Positions 52,071-60,926 of a DNA stretch of 64,000 nucleotides are shown in pieces. The stretch's first letter is position 1; each line of letters begins with the position of its first letter. The notes under the pieces were generated by a model. That model did not search any database and was not told where the DNA came from. It worked only from the letters and a program-made list of their open reading frames with translations. Both the position numbers and the translations under genes were made by a program. The DNA comes from Streptomyces noursei (GTDB taxonomy: Bacteria > Actinomycetota > Actinomycetes > Streptomycetales > Streptomycetaceae): NCBI RefSeq assembly GCF_016917755.1, contig NZ_CP070326.1, positions 5,704,001 through 5,768,000 of the forward strand, given 5' to 3'.

Positions 52071-54368
52071 ATGCCCCGTTCCGCCGTACCTCGTCACCCG
52101 CGCACCCAGGCGCCGGCCGGCCGCTCGCGCCGGCTGGTGACCGGAGCCGTCGCACTGGCCCTGGCGGTCACCGCCGGTCCGTTCGTCGCGCCCGCCGTCG
52201 CCGCCCCCACCGCCTTCGCGCGCACCGACGCCCCCGCCCAGACGGCGAAGATCGCCGCCGGTTCCCAGATCGTGAGCGCGGGCCGCACCGGCTTCCTCTC
52301 CGTCGACGCCCAGCACCACGTGCTGTGGACGCGGTACGCGGACGGCGTGACGACGAAGCTGGCCCAGGACGACCCCACATCCCGGTACGACACGGAGCAC
52401 GGCATCGCGTCCGACGTCGTGGCCCTCGGCGACAACCCGGTCATGGGTGCCTCCCGCAAGATCACCCTGCGGGACATGACCACCGGGTCGTCCACTCTCG
52501 TCGACCTCACCACGTACGGCTACTACTACCTGGGCACCGTGGGATCGCGGGTCCTGGCGTACGAGCGGGACAAGGACAAGGGCACCGTGCGGGCGCACGT
52601 CCTGCAGGCCGCGGGCGACAAAGTGACCGACCGGGTGATCACCGGGCTGCCCGACAGGACGCGGGAGGTCGACCTGGAGTCGGGCCTCGGCGACCGGGCC
52701 GTGCTGCGCTACTCGACGACGCCGCCCGACGTCGACGACCGGGGCATGTACGACTACGCGGTGGCCGACCTGGCCGCCGCCACGGTCGACACCGACCACG
52801 GCATGGTCGGCGGCTACACCTCCCGGACCGCCCTGTCTCCCACGCACCTGGCGCTCGCCGGCGGCATGTTCATGCTCGACACCGAGGCGTCGCTGCGCAC
52901 CAGGGAGCTCGGCGGGGACCACAAGCGCTGGAGCATGGACCTCAACCATGTCGTCGGCCCGCTGGTCGGCCTGGTGGGCAACTGGGCGCTGTACGGGAAC
53001 AGCTGGCAGCTCAACGAGGGCACCACCTACACCGGGGCGGACGGGCGGATCCGCGCCGTACCGATCGGCGGCGGCACCCCCCGCACGCTCCTGGAGCACG
53101 CCAGCTCCGCCACGCCCACCCCGGACGGCGACCTGCTGGTGATGGGCGGCACGGTGGAGAACGGGGAGGGGCTCTACCGCGTCTCCCCCGGGGCCGACGG
53201 CGCCCCTGTCGCCAAGCTGATGGCGAGCACCGGCGAGCGGACCGGCCTCACCCTGGTCGGGGCCGAGGCCCCGGCCGTGGCCGAGCTGGACAAGGGCCAC
53301 TGGCGGCCGCGCTGGCAGCTGTCGCACGGCAACGCCGACGTGACCGTCACCCTGCGCCACACCGCCTCCGGCGCCACCCGGGAGTTCGCGCTCCGGATCG
53401 ACCCCGCCAAGTGGGAGGACAAGGGCCCGACCTGGGTGGACCTGGACTGGGGCGGCCTGCTCGGCCCCTCCTACGCCCCCGACCTGGCCGCCCCCAACGG
53501 CGGTTACACCTGGAAGCTGACGGCCAAGCCGCGCAACGGCATCGGCCCGGTCCTCGACGCCGGCGGCACCTTCACGGTGACGCGCCGGCCCGCCCCGCAC
53601 GACTACAACGACAACGGCTCGCCGGACCTGCTGCTCCGCAACGGGTGGGGGGACCTGGAGCGCACGGACACCTACCGCGACCCCGAGGACGCACGGCTCA
53701 AGGGCCGGGACGCGGCCCGGATCGGTGGCGGCTGGGACACCTACGACCAGGTCACGGCCGTCGGGAACGTCGCCGGCGCGGCCCACGGCGACCTGGTCGC
53801 CCGGGACAAGGCCGGCGTGCTGTGGCTGTACCTGGGCAAGGGCGACGGCAATTTCGACGGCCGGGTGAAGATCGGCGGCGGCTGGGGCGACTACACCCAG
53901 CTCACCGGCGGAGGCGACGTCAACGGCGACGGCCGCGGCGACCTGCTGGCCCGTGACTCCGCCGGGGTGCTCTGGCTCTACAAGGGCACCGGCAACTGGA
54001 AAGCGCCGTTCGCCCCCCGGGTGAAGATCGGCGGTGGCTGGAACATCTACGACCGGATCATCTCGGTCGGCGACGTGGCCGGCGGGCCCGCGGGCGACGT
54101 GGTGGCCCGCGACAAGAACGGGGTGCTGTGGTCGTACCTGGGCAAGGGCGACGGCAATTTCGACGACCGGGTGAAGATCGGCGGCGGCTGGGGCGGGTAC
54201 ACCCAGATGATCGGCATCGGTGACGCGAACAGCGACGGCAAGGCCGACCTCCTGGTCACCTCGGGCGGCGACTCGTACGTCTACCACGGCACCGGCAACG
54301 GGAAGGCACCGTTCGCCCCGCGCGAGCAGACGGGGATCTCGGTCTATCCGGGCCAGACGCTGTCCTGA
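52071..54368 (+). CDS. Secreted FG-GAP/VCBS-repeat protein
   Basis: A 765-residue exported protein. The signal peptide (GRSRRLVTGAVALALAVTAG then APAVAAPTAF) is cleaved near residue 45. The middle (about 60-470) is likely a WD/propeller-like beta domain (repeated strands ending in WTRYADG, LVDLTTYGYYYLG, TYTGADGRI). The C-terminal 230 residues hold four FG-GAP repeats of the type D-x-N-x-D-G-x-D-L, with GDVNGDGRGDLLARDSAGVL as the clearest calcium loop. Such proteins mediate surface or glycan contacts. ATG 52071 follows AGGAGGGCAG. The 225-base gap upstream has no other gene. Confidence 0.88.
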   Translation: MPRSAVPRHPRTQAPAGRSRRLVTGAVALALAVTAGPFVAPAVAAPTAFARTDAPAQTAKIAAGSQIVSAGRTGFLSVDAQHHVLWTRYADGVTTKLAQDDPTSRYDTEHGIASDVVALGDNPVMGASRKITLRDMTTGSSTLVDLTTYGYYYLGTVGSRVLAYERDKDKGTVRAHVLQAAGDKVTDRVITGLPDRTREVDLESGLGDRAVLRYSTTPPDVDDRGMYDYAVADLAAATVDTDHGMVGGYTSRTALSPTHLALAGGMFMLDTEASLRTRELGGDHKRWSMDLNHVVGPLVGLVGNWALYGNSWQLNEGTTYTGADGRIRAVPIGGGTPRTLLEHASSATPTPDGDLLVMGGTVENGEGLYRVSPGADGAPVAKLMASTGERTGLTLVGAEAPAVAELDKGHWRPRWQLSHGNADVTVTLRHTASGATREFALRIDPAKWEDKGPTWVDLDWGGLLGPSYAPDLAAPNGGYTWKLTAKPRNGIGPVLDAGGTFTVTRRPAPHDYNDNGSPDLLLRNGWGDLERTDTYRDPEDARLKGRDAARIGGGWDTYDQVTAVGNVAGAAHGDLVARDKAGVLWLYLGKGDGNFDGRVKIGGGWGDYTQLTGGGDVNGDGRGDLLARDSAGVLWLYKGTGNWKAPFAPRVKIGGGWNIYDRIISVGDVAGGPAGDVVARDKNGVLWSYLGKGDGNFDDRVKIGGGWGGYTQMIGIGDANSDGKADLLVTSGGDSYVYHGTGNGKAPFAPREQTGISVYPGQTLS

Positions 54369-54495
54369 ACAAGGGAGTTGAGGGGGGCGGGCGCCTGCCG
54401 GGCGCGCGCCCCGTCCGCAGCCCGAGGGCGCCGTGCCGAGCCTTAGGGTGGGCGCGGGGGAGAGATCGCTTTCTCTATCGGTGAGGCCGGATTTC

Positions 54496-54855
54496 ATGGC
54501 TGAGGACAGGGACGAGGGCGAGCTGCTGGAGCAGCCGGACGTCGCGGACATCGAGCTGGTGAAGGTGCTGCACGCGCTCGGGGACCCGACACGGCTGCAC
54601 CTGCTCGGGGTCTACGCGAGCGGCGGGCGGTACGACTGCTCGTCGGAGCGGCTGGGCGTCGCGCACCTGCACAAGTCGACGGTGTCGCACCACATGCGGA
54701 TCATGCGACAGGCCGGGATCACCTCGACCCGGGCGGTCGGGCGCAACCGCTTTGTGCGGCTGCGCCGCGCCGACCTCGACGCACGGTTCCCCGGGCTGGT
54801 GGACACGCTGGTCCGGGCGATGGCGGCCGGCGACGGGCCGGCTACCGGGAACTGA
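54496..54855 (+). CDS. ArsR-family helix-turn-helix regulator
   Basis: A 119-residue ArsR-type repressor. The winged helix is about 25-105: LVKVLHALGDPTRLHLLGVY, then the recognition helix KSTVSHHMRIMRQAG and the wing RAVGRNRFVRL. Unlike metal sensors with CVC-type motifs, a lone cysteine is present (RYDCSSE). It is therefore probably not a classic arsenic or cadmium sensor. ATG 54496 has no strong ribosome-binding site. It is convergent with the helicase gene. Confidence 0.88.
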   Translation: MAEDRDEGELLEQPDVADIELVKVLHALGDPTRLHLLGVYASGGRYDCSSERLGVAHLHKSTVSHHMRIMRQAGITSTRAVGRNRFVRLRRADLDARFPGLVDTLVRAMAAGDGPATGN

Positions 54856-54885
54856 CGGCCGCCGGGAACCGGCCCCGGTCCGCCG

Positions 54886-56985
54886 TCAGACGTTCCCCAA
54901 CTGCTCCGGCAGGTCCGTCGCGTGGACGATCGTCAGGCCGGAGACCGGGCGGGTCAGGCACACGTACAGGCGGCGCAGGCCGGTCCGCTGGTCCGGTTCG
55001 CCGTCCACGATCGCCGCCGGCTCGTCCACCACCACGTAGTCGTACTCCAGGCCCTTGGCCAGGGTGGCCGGCACCAGCGTCAGCCGGGCGTCGGCCGAGG
55101 TCTCCGCCCCCGGGGGCAGAGCGCTGATGCCCGCCTCCTCAAGGGCCGTACGCAGCAACGGAATACGGGCGTCCGCCGCGATCAGGCCGATCGAGCCCTC
55201 CTTGGCCAGCGCGTCGTGGCAGGCCGCGAGGACCGTCGCGTCCAGCTCCGTGGGCTGCACCGTACGGATCGCGAAGTCGCCCGCCGACTCGCGGATGGAG
55301 GTGGCCTCCTTCAGGTCGGGCGCGATCGCCGGCAGCAGACGGGACGCGTAGGCGATGACCTCGCGCGGCACACGGAAGCCCTGGGTCAGCTCCTCGACGG
55401 CGGCACCGGGCTTGCCCAGATGAGCCAGCGCCTGCTGCCAGGTGTCGGTCGCCCAGGGGGTGGTGCCCTGGGCGATGTCGCCCAGGATCGTCGCCGAGCC
55501 CGTGGTGCAGCGGCGGCCCACCGCGCGGTACTGCATGGGGGACAGGTCCTGCGCCTCGTCCAGCACCACATGGCCCAGCGAGTGCGTGCGGGTCACCAGG
55601 TCCGTCGCCTCGTCGACCAACACCGCGTCCGCCGACGACCACTTGGCGCTCTTGACGCCGCGCGGCGGCTTCGTCCACAGGATCGCCTTCTGCTCCTCGT
55701 CGGTGAGGATCCCGTCCGCGTGCGCGGCGAGGAAGTCGGCGTCGCCCAGCAGCCGCAGCACCAGCTTCGCCGGATCGACCGGCGGCCAGATCGCCTTGAC
55801 CGCCGCCTTCACCGCGGCATTACGGGCCACCGCGTCCTGCACCCGGTCGTCGGGCGCCTCGCCGGCCTGCTCCATCCGCACCAGGACGGCGTGCGCGATC
55901 CGCTGCGGCAGCGCCTCGCGGGCCGCGCCGTAACGGATGTCGCGGTCCCGCAACTCCTGCACGATCTCTTCGAGTTCATACGCCGGGACGCGCCAGCGGC
56001 GGGACCCGCGGACCACCACGCAGGGTTCCTGCGGCGGCGCGATGTGCGAGCGGACCGCCCGGCGCAGCACCTCCGCCATCCGCGCGTCGCCCTTGACCGT
56101 GGCCGCGGCGGCGTCGTCCGTGCCGCGCACCTCCACGTGGTCGACCAGGTCGTCGATCGTGGCCTGCTTGACCTCCAACTCCCCCAGGGCGGGCAGCACC
56201 TGCTCGATGTACTGGAGGAAGGAGCGGTTCGGGCCGATCACCAGGGTGCCGGAACGGGCCAGCCGCTCCCGGTGGGCGTACAGCAGATACGCGACCCGGT
56301 GCAGGCCCACCGCGGTCTTGCCCGTACCGGGTGCCCCCTGGACGCAGACCGTGCCGCCGATGCCGGCCCGGACGATCTCGTCCTGCTCGGGCTGGATAGT
56401 GGCGACGATGTCCCGCATCGGGCCGACGCGCGGGCGCTCGATCTCCGCCTGGAGGAGGGCGCTGGTGGTCTCGGCCTCGGCCGGGTCGGTGAGGTGCTCG
56501 TCCTCGTAGGCGGTCAGCTCGCCGCCGGTGTAGCCGAAGCGGCGGCGCAGCCTGAGGTCCATCGGGTCCTTCTTGGAGGCCCGGTAGAACGGCTGGGAGA
56601 CCGGCGCGCGCCAGTCGATGACCATGGGGTCGCCGTCGGCGTCGTGGACGTGGCGGCGGCCGACGTAGAAGTGCTCTCCGGCGGCGCCCTCGGCGAGCTC
56701 CACGCCGGGGGCGTGGAGGTAGTCGAGCCGGCCGAAGAACAGCGGGGTGCCGGAGAGGTCCGCGAGGGCCTTGATGCGGGCGTCGATCTCGCCCTGGAGG
56801 ACCTCGGCGTTGACCCAGTTCGCGGTGACGTCCGCGATGTTCAGGGACTCGGCGTCCTCGCGCATGGCGCGGAGGGCGGCCCGGGAGGCGGCGAGGTGCG
56901 CGCGCTCCCGCCGGAGCGGACCGGCGTCCTGCGCGGCGTCCGGGGAGGGGTGGTGGTCGGGTGACGGGTGGGCGTGCGAGGGCAC
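54886..56985 (-). CDS. HelD-type RNA polymerase-associated superfamily 1 helicase
   Basis: A 699-residue SF1 ATPase. The N-terminal 150 residues are coiled-coil-like (RRERAHLAASRAALRAMRED...) as in HelD proteins that reach into RNA polymerase. Walker A is GAPGTGKTAVGLHR (about residue 235), Walker B/DEAQ is VVLDEAQDLS, and motif VI is in RRLYVCLTRPVSGL. HelD proteins recycle stalled RNA polymerase; some confer rifampicin tolerance. GTG 56985 has GGAGGC upstream and gives the usual HelD length; longer frames are extra. I found no clear rifamycin-associated element upstream. Confidence 0.9.
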   Translation of the reverse strand: MPSHAHPSPDHHPSPDAAQDAGPLRRERAHLAASRAALRAMREDAESLNIADVTANWVNAEVLQGEIDARIKALADLSGTPLFFGRLDYLHAPGVELAEGAAGEHFYVGRRHVHDADGDPMVIDWRAPVSQPFYRASKKDPMDLRLRRRFGYTGGELTAYEDEHLTDPAEAETTSALLQAEIERPRVGPMRDIVATIQPEQDEIVRAGIGGTVCVQGAPGTGKTAVGLHRVAYLLYAHRERLARSGTLVIGPNRSFLQYIEQVLPALGELEVKQATIDDLVDHVEVRGTDDAAAATVKGDARMAEVLRRAVRSHIAPPQEPCVVVRGSRRWRVPAYELEEIVQELRDRDIRYGAAREALPQRIAHAVLVRMEQAGEAPDDRVQDAVARNAAVKAAVKAIWPPVDPAKLVLRLLGDADFLAAHADGILTDEEQKAILWTKPPRGVKSAKWSSADAVLVDEATDLVTRTHSLGHVVLDEAQDLSPMQYRAVGRRCTTGSATILGDIAQGTTPWATDTWQQALAHLGKPGAAVEELTQGFRVPREVIAYASRLLPAIAPDLKEATSIRESAGDFAIRTVQPTELDATVLAACHDALAKEGSIGLIAADARIPLLRTALEEAGISALPPGAETSADARLTLVPATLAKGLEYDYVVVDEPAAIVDGEPDQRTGLRRLYVCLTRPVSGLTIVHATDLPEQLGNV

Positions 56986-57342
56986 GGCTTGCCTCCGGTA
57001 GCGGGTCTTTCCTTGGTGTGCGGCGCGACGGCAGGCGTCCGGCGACGGCGCGACGGCGTGCGACGGCGTGGTGCGAAGGCCGACCGGTTTCCGACCGGAC
57101 GGTGGCACTCCCCTGACGGGAGGCAGGCAGGCGGGCGATTGTAGTGCGCAGCTATCCGGGGCGCCAACGGATTTATGCCGGCCCCGCCGCGGTGGGGGGA
57201 TCACCGTGCTCGGGAGGGAGGACGCGCTAGGACCGTAGGTCTCCCGTAGGGGACGGTGTGGACCCGTAGGGGGATGCCGGGGCGCCGGGAGATGGAACCG
57301 TGGGGCGATGTGCGCCAATCGCGTGAAACGGATGATGGAGGC

Positions 57343-57552
57343 ATGAGCAGCGCAACGATCTCCCCAGTCTCCGTCCACGCCGTCCCCCGCCGCTCGGCCA
57401 ACGGTGCCACGGCCCTCGGCACCGATGCCGCCACCGGTTCGGCGGCCGCCCGCGCGCACCGTCGCCCGGTGGGCAGCGCCCTTCGCGCGGTGAAGGTCTT
57501 CGCCGCGGCCGCGTTCAGTGTGGTGGTGATGGGCGAGTACACCGAGGGATGA
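57343..57552 (+). CDS. Small conserved streptomycete protein
   Basis: A 69-residue protein with one hydrophobic C-terminal segment (VKVFAAAAFSVVVMGEY). The N-terminal half is Ser/Ala/Arg-rich. Similar short proteins ending VxxLGxYxG are widespread in Streptomyces. The start is ATG 57343 after GGAGGC. The upstream 341 bases contain three CCGTAGG boxes (57233, 57244, 57264). The function is unknown. Confidence 0.65.
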   Translation: MSSATISPVSVHAVPRRSANGATALGTDAATGSAAARAHRRPVGSALRAVKVFAAAAFSVVVMGEYTEG

Positions 57553-57793
57553 GGCGCGGCACACCGCGAGAAGCACCACCGCGCGCCGCCGGCGAACCTT
57601 GTAGCCACGCGCGTCCTGCCACCGTCACGGGCACCGAACGGTCGGGCAGGATCGGAATTACGCACCATTCGTGTGTGTGAGCGCCGATTCTGCATGGGCA
57701 TCCGGTTGACCGGAAAGCGTTACGGGCGGTCGGTCTCTGTCCGTTAGCGTCGCCGCAGAGAGCGCGCTCAGGGCGACGAGGAGGGGGTCAACG

Positions 57794-59086
57794 GTGTCTG
57801 CCGCCGACGGGACGGGGACGTGGAGACGCACCTGGGCGCAGAGCCTCGCCAGCCCCGGCCGACTGGCGCTGGGGGCGGGCCTGCTGGGGCTGTCCCTCGC
57901 CGCGCTCTATGCGCTCTCCCTGGTCGTGCAGCTCCCGATGTCCGACATAGAGGTGTACCGCGCCGAGGGCCAGGCCGCCGCGACCGGCGGTGATCTCTAC
58001 GGCTTCACGGTCACCAAGTGGGCGCTCCCGGCGACGTACCCGCCGTTCGCCGCCCTGCTGTTCATCCCCACCACCTGGGTCTCGCTGACCACCCTCAAGG
58101 TCACCTGCGTCCTGGTCAACGCCGCCCTGTTGGCGCTGTTGATCCACCTCTCCTGCAAGGCCGCCGGGCTGCGCCGGGCCGCGTACTCCGCGCCGCTCGT
58201 CCTCGTCACCACCGCTCTCGGCCTCTGGCTCGAACCGGTCTTCCAGACCGTGGTCTTCGGGCAGATCAACCTGGCCCTGGCCTGCCTGGTCCTGTGGGAC
58301 CTCTCGCGGCCGGACGGCGCCCGCTTCAAGGGCTTCGCCACCGGCCTCGCCGCGGGCATCAAGCTCACCCCCGCGATCTTCGCGGTCTATCTGCTGATCA
58401 CCGGGCGGGTGAAGGCGGCGTTCACCGCCTTCGCCGGATTCGTGGTGTCGGTGCTGCTGGGCGCGCTGGTGCTGCCCACGGCGAGCGTCGAGTTCTGGAC
58501 GCGGCGGATGTTCGAGACACAGCGGGTCGGCAAGGTGTGGATCGTCGACAACCAGTCGCTCCAGGGGCTGCTGGCGCGGCTCCTGCACACCACCGAACCC
58601 GGGATGTGGTGGCTGGCGGCGGCCGCGATCACCGGCGCGGCCGGGCTCTGGGTCGCCCGCCGGGTATACGTCCGCCGTGGCCTGGACCTGTGGGGCGTGC
58701 TCGCCACCGCCGTCACCGCGCTGCTGGTCTCGCCGATCAGCTGGTCGCACCACTGGGTGTGGTGCATACCCCTGCTGGCCGCGCTGATCGCGCACGCCCG
58801 GCGGGATGTGTGGCGCTGGGCGCTGGTCACCGCCGTCACGGTCGCCTTCGCCGCCCGTTCGATGTGGGCGCTCCACCACAGGGGCACCCTGGCCCTGCAC
58901 TTCAGCTGGTGGCAGCAGCCGCTCGCCGCCCCCTACCCGGTGCTCGGCCTGGCCCTGCTGGCCGCGCTGGCCTGGTGGACGCGCGGGGCGTCCGGCCGTG
59001 CCGACGCCCCCCGAGGCCGCTCGGCCGCCCGCGTTCCCGCGCCGCGCGTCGACGCCCGCCGGCCCACCGGCAGCCCGACGGGCTGA
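57794..59086 (+). CDS. GT87-family membrane mannosyl/polyprenyl-sugar transferase
   Basis: A 430-residue integral membrane transferase of the GT-C fold. The first hydrophobic helix is followed by an outer loop MSDIEVYRAEGQAA with the catalytic Asp, then the YPPFAALLFIP and FGQINLALACLVLWDL segments that define the GT87/DUF2029 family. About nine helices are predicted and the tail is basic/Pro-rich. Family members such as PimE use polyprenyl-phosphate sugars to build lipoglycans. GTG 57794 has GAGGAGGGGG upstream. It is convergent with the XPB helicase gene. Confidence 0.88.
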   Translation: MSAADGTGTWRRTWAQSLASPGRLALGAGLLGLSLAALYALSLVVQLPMSDIEVYRAEGQAAATGGDLYGFTVTKWALPATYPPFAALLFIPTTWVSLTTLKVTCVLVNAALLALLIHLSCKAAGLRRAAYSAPLVLVTTALGLWLEPVFQTVVFGQINLALACLVLWDLSRPDGARFKGFATGLAAGIKLTPAIFAVYLLITGRVKAAFTAFAGFVVSVLLGALVLPTASVEFWTRRMFETQRVGKVWIVDNQSLQGLLARLLHTTEPGMWWLAAAAITGAAGLWVARRVYVRRGLDLWGVLATAVTALLVSPISWSHHWVWCIPLLAALIAHARRDVWRWALVTAVTVAFAARSMWALHHRGTLALHFSWWQQPLAAPYPVLGLALLAALAWWTRGASGRADAPRGRSAARVPAPRVDARRPTGSPTG

Positions 59087-59104
59087 CCCCGCCGCCGCCC
59101 GGCA

Positions 59105-60790
59105 TCACGCCGGGGCGGGATCGTCCTCCCCGGCGGTGAGGTCGTCCCCACCGGTGGTCAGCAGTTCGTGGGCGTCCATGATCCGGTAGGCGTAGCCCTG
59201 CTCGGCCAGGAAACGCTGGCGGTGCGCGGCGAAGTCCTGGTCGATGGTGTCGCGGGCGACCACCGAGTAGAAGCGGGCCTCGTGGCCGTCGGCCTTGGGG
59301 CGCAGCACCCGGCCCAGCCGCTGGGCCTCCTCCTGGCGGGAGCCGAAGGTGCCGGACACCTGGATCGCGACCGTGGCCTCCGGCAGGTCGATGGAGAAGT
59401 TCGCGACCTTGGACACCACCAGCACCGAGATCTCGCCCTCCCGGAAGGCGTCGAAGAGCTTCTCGCGCTGCGCGTTGCTCGTCTCGCCCTTGATCACCGG
59501 CGCGTCGAGGTGCTCGCCCAACTCGTCGAGCTGGTCGATGTACTGCCCGATGACCAGGGTCTGCTCGCCCGCGTGCCGGCGCACCAGCGCCTCGGTCACC
59601 CGCTGCTTGCTGTCGGTGGTCGCACAGAAGCGGTACTTCTCCTCCGCCTCGGCCGTGGCGTACGCCAGCCGCTCCGAGTCGGTCAGGTCCACCCGCACCT
59701 CGACGCAGTCGGCCGGCGCGATGTAGCCCTGCGCCTCGATCTCCTTCCACGGGGCGTCGAAGCGCTTGGGCCCGATCAGCGAGAAGACGTCCGACTCCCG
59801 GCCGTCCTCCCGCACCAGCGTCGCGGTGAGCCCGAGCCGCCGCCGCGCCTGGAGGTCGGCGGTGAACTTGAAGACCGGCGCGGGCAGCAGGTGCACCTCG
59901 TCGTAGACGATCAGGCCCCAGTCCCGGGAGTCGAACAGCTCCAGGTGCGGGTAGACGCCCTTCCGCTTGGTCGTCAGCACCTGGTAGGTGGCGATGGTGA
60001 CCGGACGGATCTCCTTCTTCGTCCCGCTGTACTCGCCGATCTCGTCCTCGGTCAGCGAGGTGCGCTTGACCAGCTCGTGCTTCCACTGGCGGGCCGAGAC
60101 GGTGTTGGTGACGAGGATCAGCGTGGTGGCCTTGGCCTGCGCCATGGCCCCCGCGCCGACCAGCGTCTTGCCGGCGCCGCAGGGCAGCACCACGACGCCC
60201 GAGCCGCCGTGCCAGAAGCCCTCCACGGCCTGTGCCTGATACGGGCGCAGCGCCCAGCCGCTCTCGTCCAGTTCGATTGGGTGCGCCTCGCCGTCGACGT
60301 AGCCGGCCAGGTCCTCGGCCGGCCAGCCCAGCTTGAGCAGCGTCTGCTTGATCTGCCCGCGCTCGGAGGGGTGCACCACGACGCTGTCCGGGTCGATCCG
60401 CGCGCCGACCAGCGGCTGCACCTTCTTGGAGCGGAGGATCTCCTCCAGCACCGGGCGGTCGGTGCTGGACAGCACCAGGCCGTGCGCGGGGTGCTTGGTC
60501 AGGGTGAGCCGGCCGTACCGCGACATGGTCTCGGCGACGTCGACGAGCAGGGCGTGCGGCACCGGATACCGGGAGTACTGCACCAGCGCGTCCACGACCT
60601 GCTCGGCGTCGTGGCCGGCGGCCCGCGCGTTCCACAGTCCGAGCGGCGTCAGCCGGTAGGTGTGGATGTGCTCCGGGGCCCGCTCCAACTCGGCGAACGG
60701 CGCGATGGCCCGCCGGCAGGCGTCCGCCAGCTCGTGGTCCACCTCCAGCAGCAGCGTCTTGTCGCTCTGGACGATGAGGGGTCCGTTCAC
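59105..60790 (-). CDS. XPB/Ssl2-type DNA repair helicase
   Basis: A 561-residue superfamily 2 helicase homologous to eukaryotic XPB/archaeal XPB. An N-terminal damage-recognition-like domain (1-165) precedes the RecA cores: Walker A is LPCGAGKTLVG, motif II DEVH is in IVYDEVHLLP, and motif VI is EEAQRLGRVLRP. The thumb-like and RED-type motifs cannot be pinned by eye. It would unwind DNA 3'-5' in repair or transcription coupling. GTG 60790 has a GCGAGG upstream. It lies 136 bases downstream of an XPB-N/WYL protein on the same strand. Confidence 0.93.
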   Translation of the reverse strand: MNGPLIVQSDKTLLLEVDHELADACRRAIAPFAELERAPEHIHTYRLTPLGLWNARAAGHDAEQVVDALVQYSRYPVPHALLVDVAETMSRYGRLTLTKHPAHGLVLSSTDRPVLEEILRSKKVQPLVGARIDPDSVVVHPSERGQIKQTLLKLGWPAEDLAGYVDGEAHPIELDESGWALRPYQAQAVEGFWHGGSGVVVLPCGAGKTLVGAGAMAQAKATTLILVTNTVSARQWKHELVKRTSLTEDEIGEYSGTKKEIRPVTIATYQVLTTKRKGVYPHLELFDSRDWGLIVYDEVHLLPAPVFKFTADLQARRRLGLTATLVREDGRESDVFSLIGPKRFDAPWKEIEAQGYIAPADCVEVRVDLTDSERLAYATAEAEEKYRFCATTDSKQRVTEALVRRHAGEQTLVIGQYIDQLDELGEHLDAPVIKGETSNAQREKLFDAFREGEISVLVVSKVANFSIDLPEATVAIQVSGTFGSRQEEAQRLGRVLRPKADGHEARFYSVVARDTIDQDFAAHRQRFLAEQGYAYRIMDAHELLTTGGDDLTAGEDDPAPA

Positions 60791-60926
60791 GCGCCTCGCC
60801 TTTCGCTTTCGGGGGCCGAACCGTCGGGCCGCAGCCGCCGAAACGGCCGAACGTGCCAAACGTCCAGTGTGCCGCATTGCGCCGACACGGTGGCCCGGTC
60901 CGCGGGGCGGTCCGTTCCCGCGCAGG

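Noticed and set aside
56986..57200. Rifamycin-associated element upstream of the HelD gene
   Set aside because: I looked for the paired GGGGCTTGC-type inverted repeat of HelR loci. Only a partial CGGCTTGCC is present, with no partner arm.
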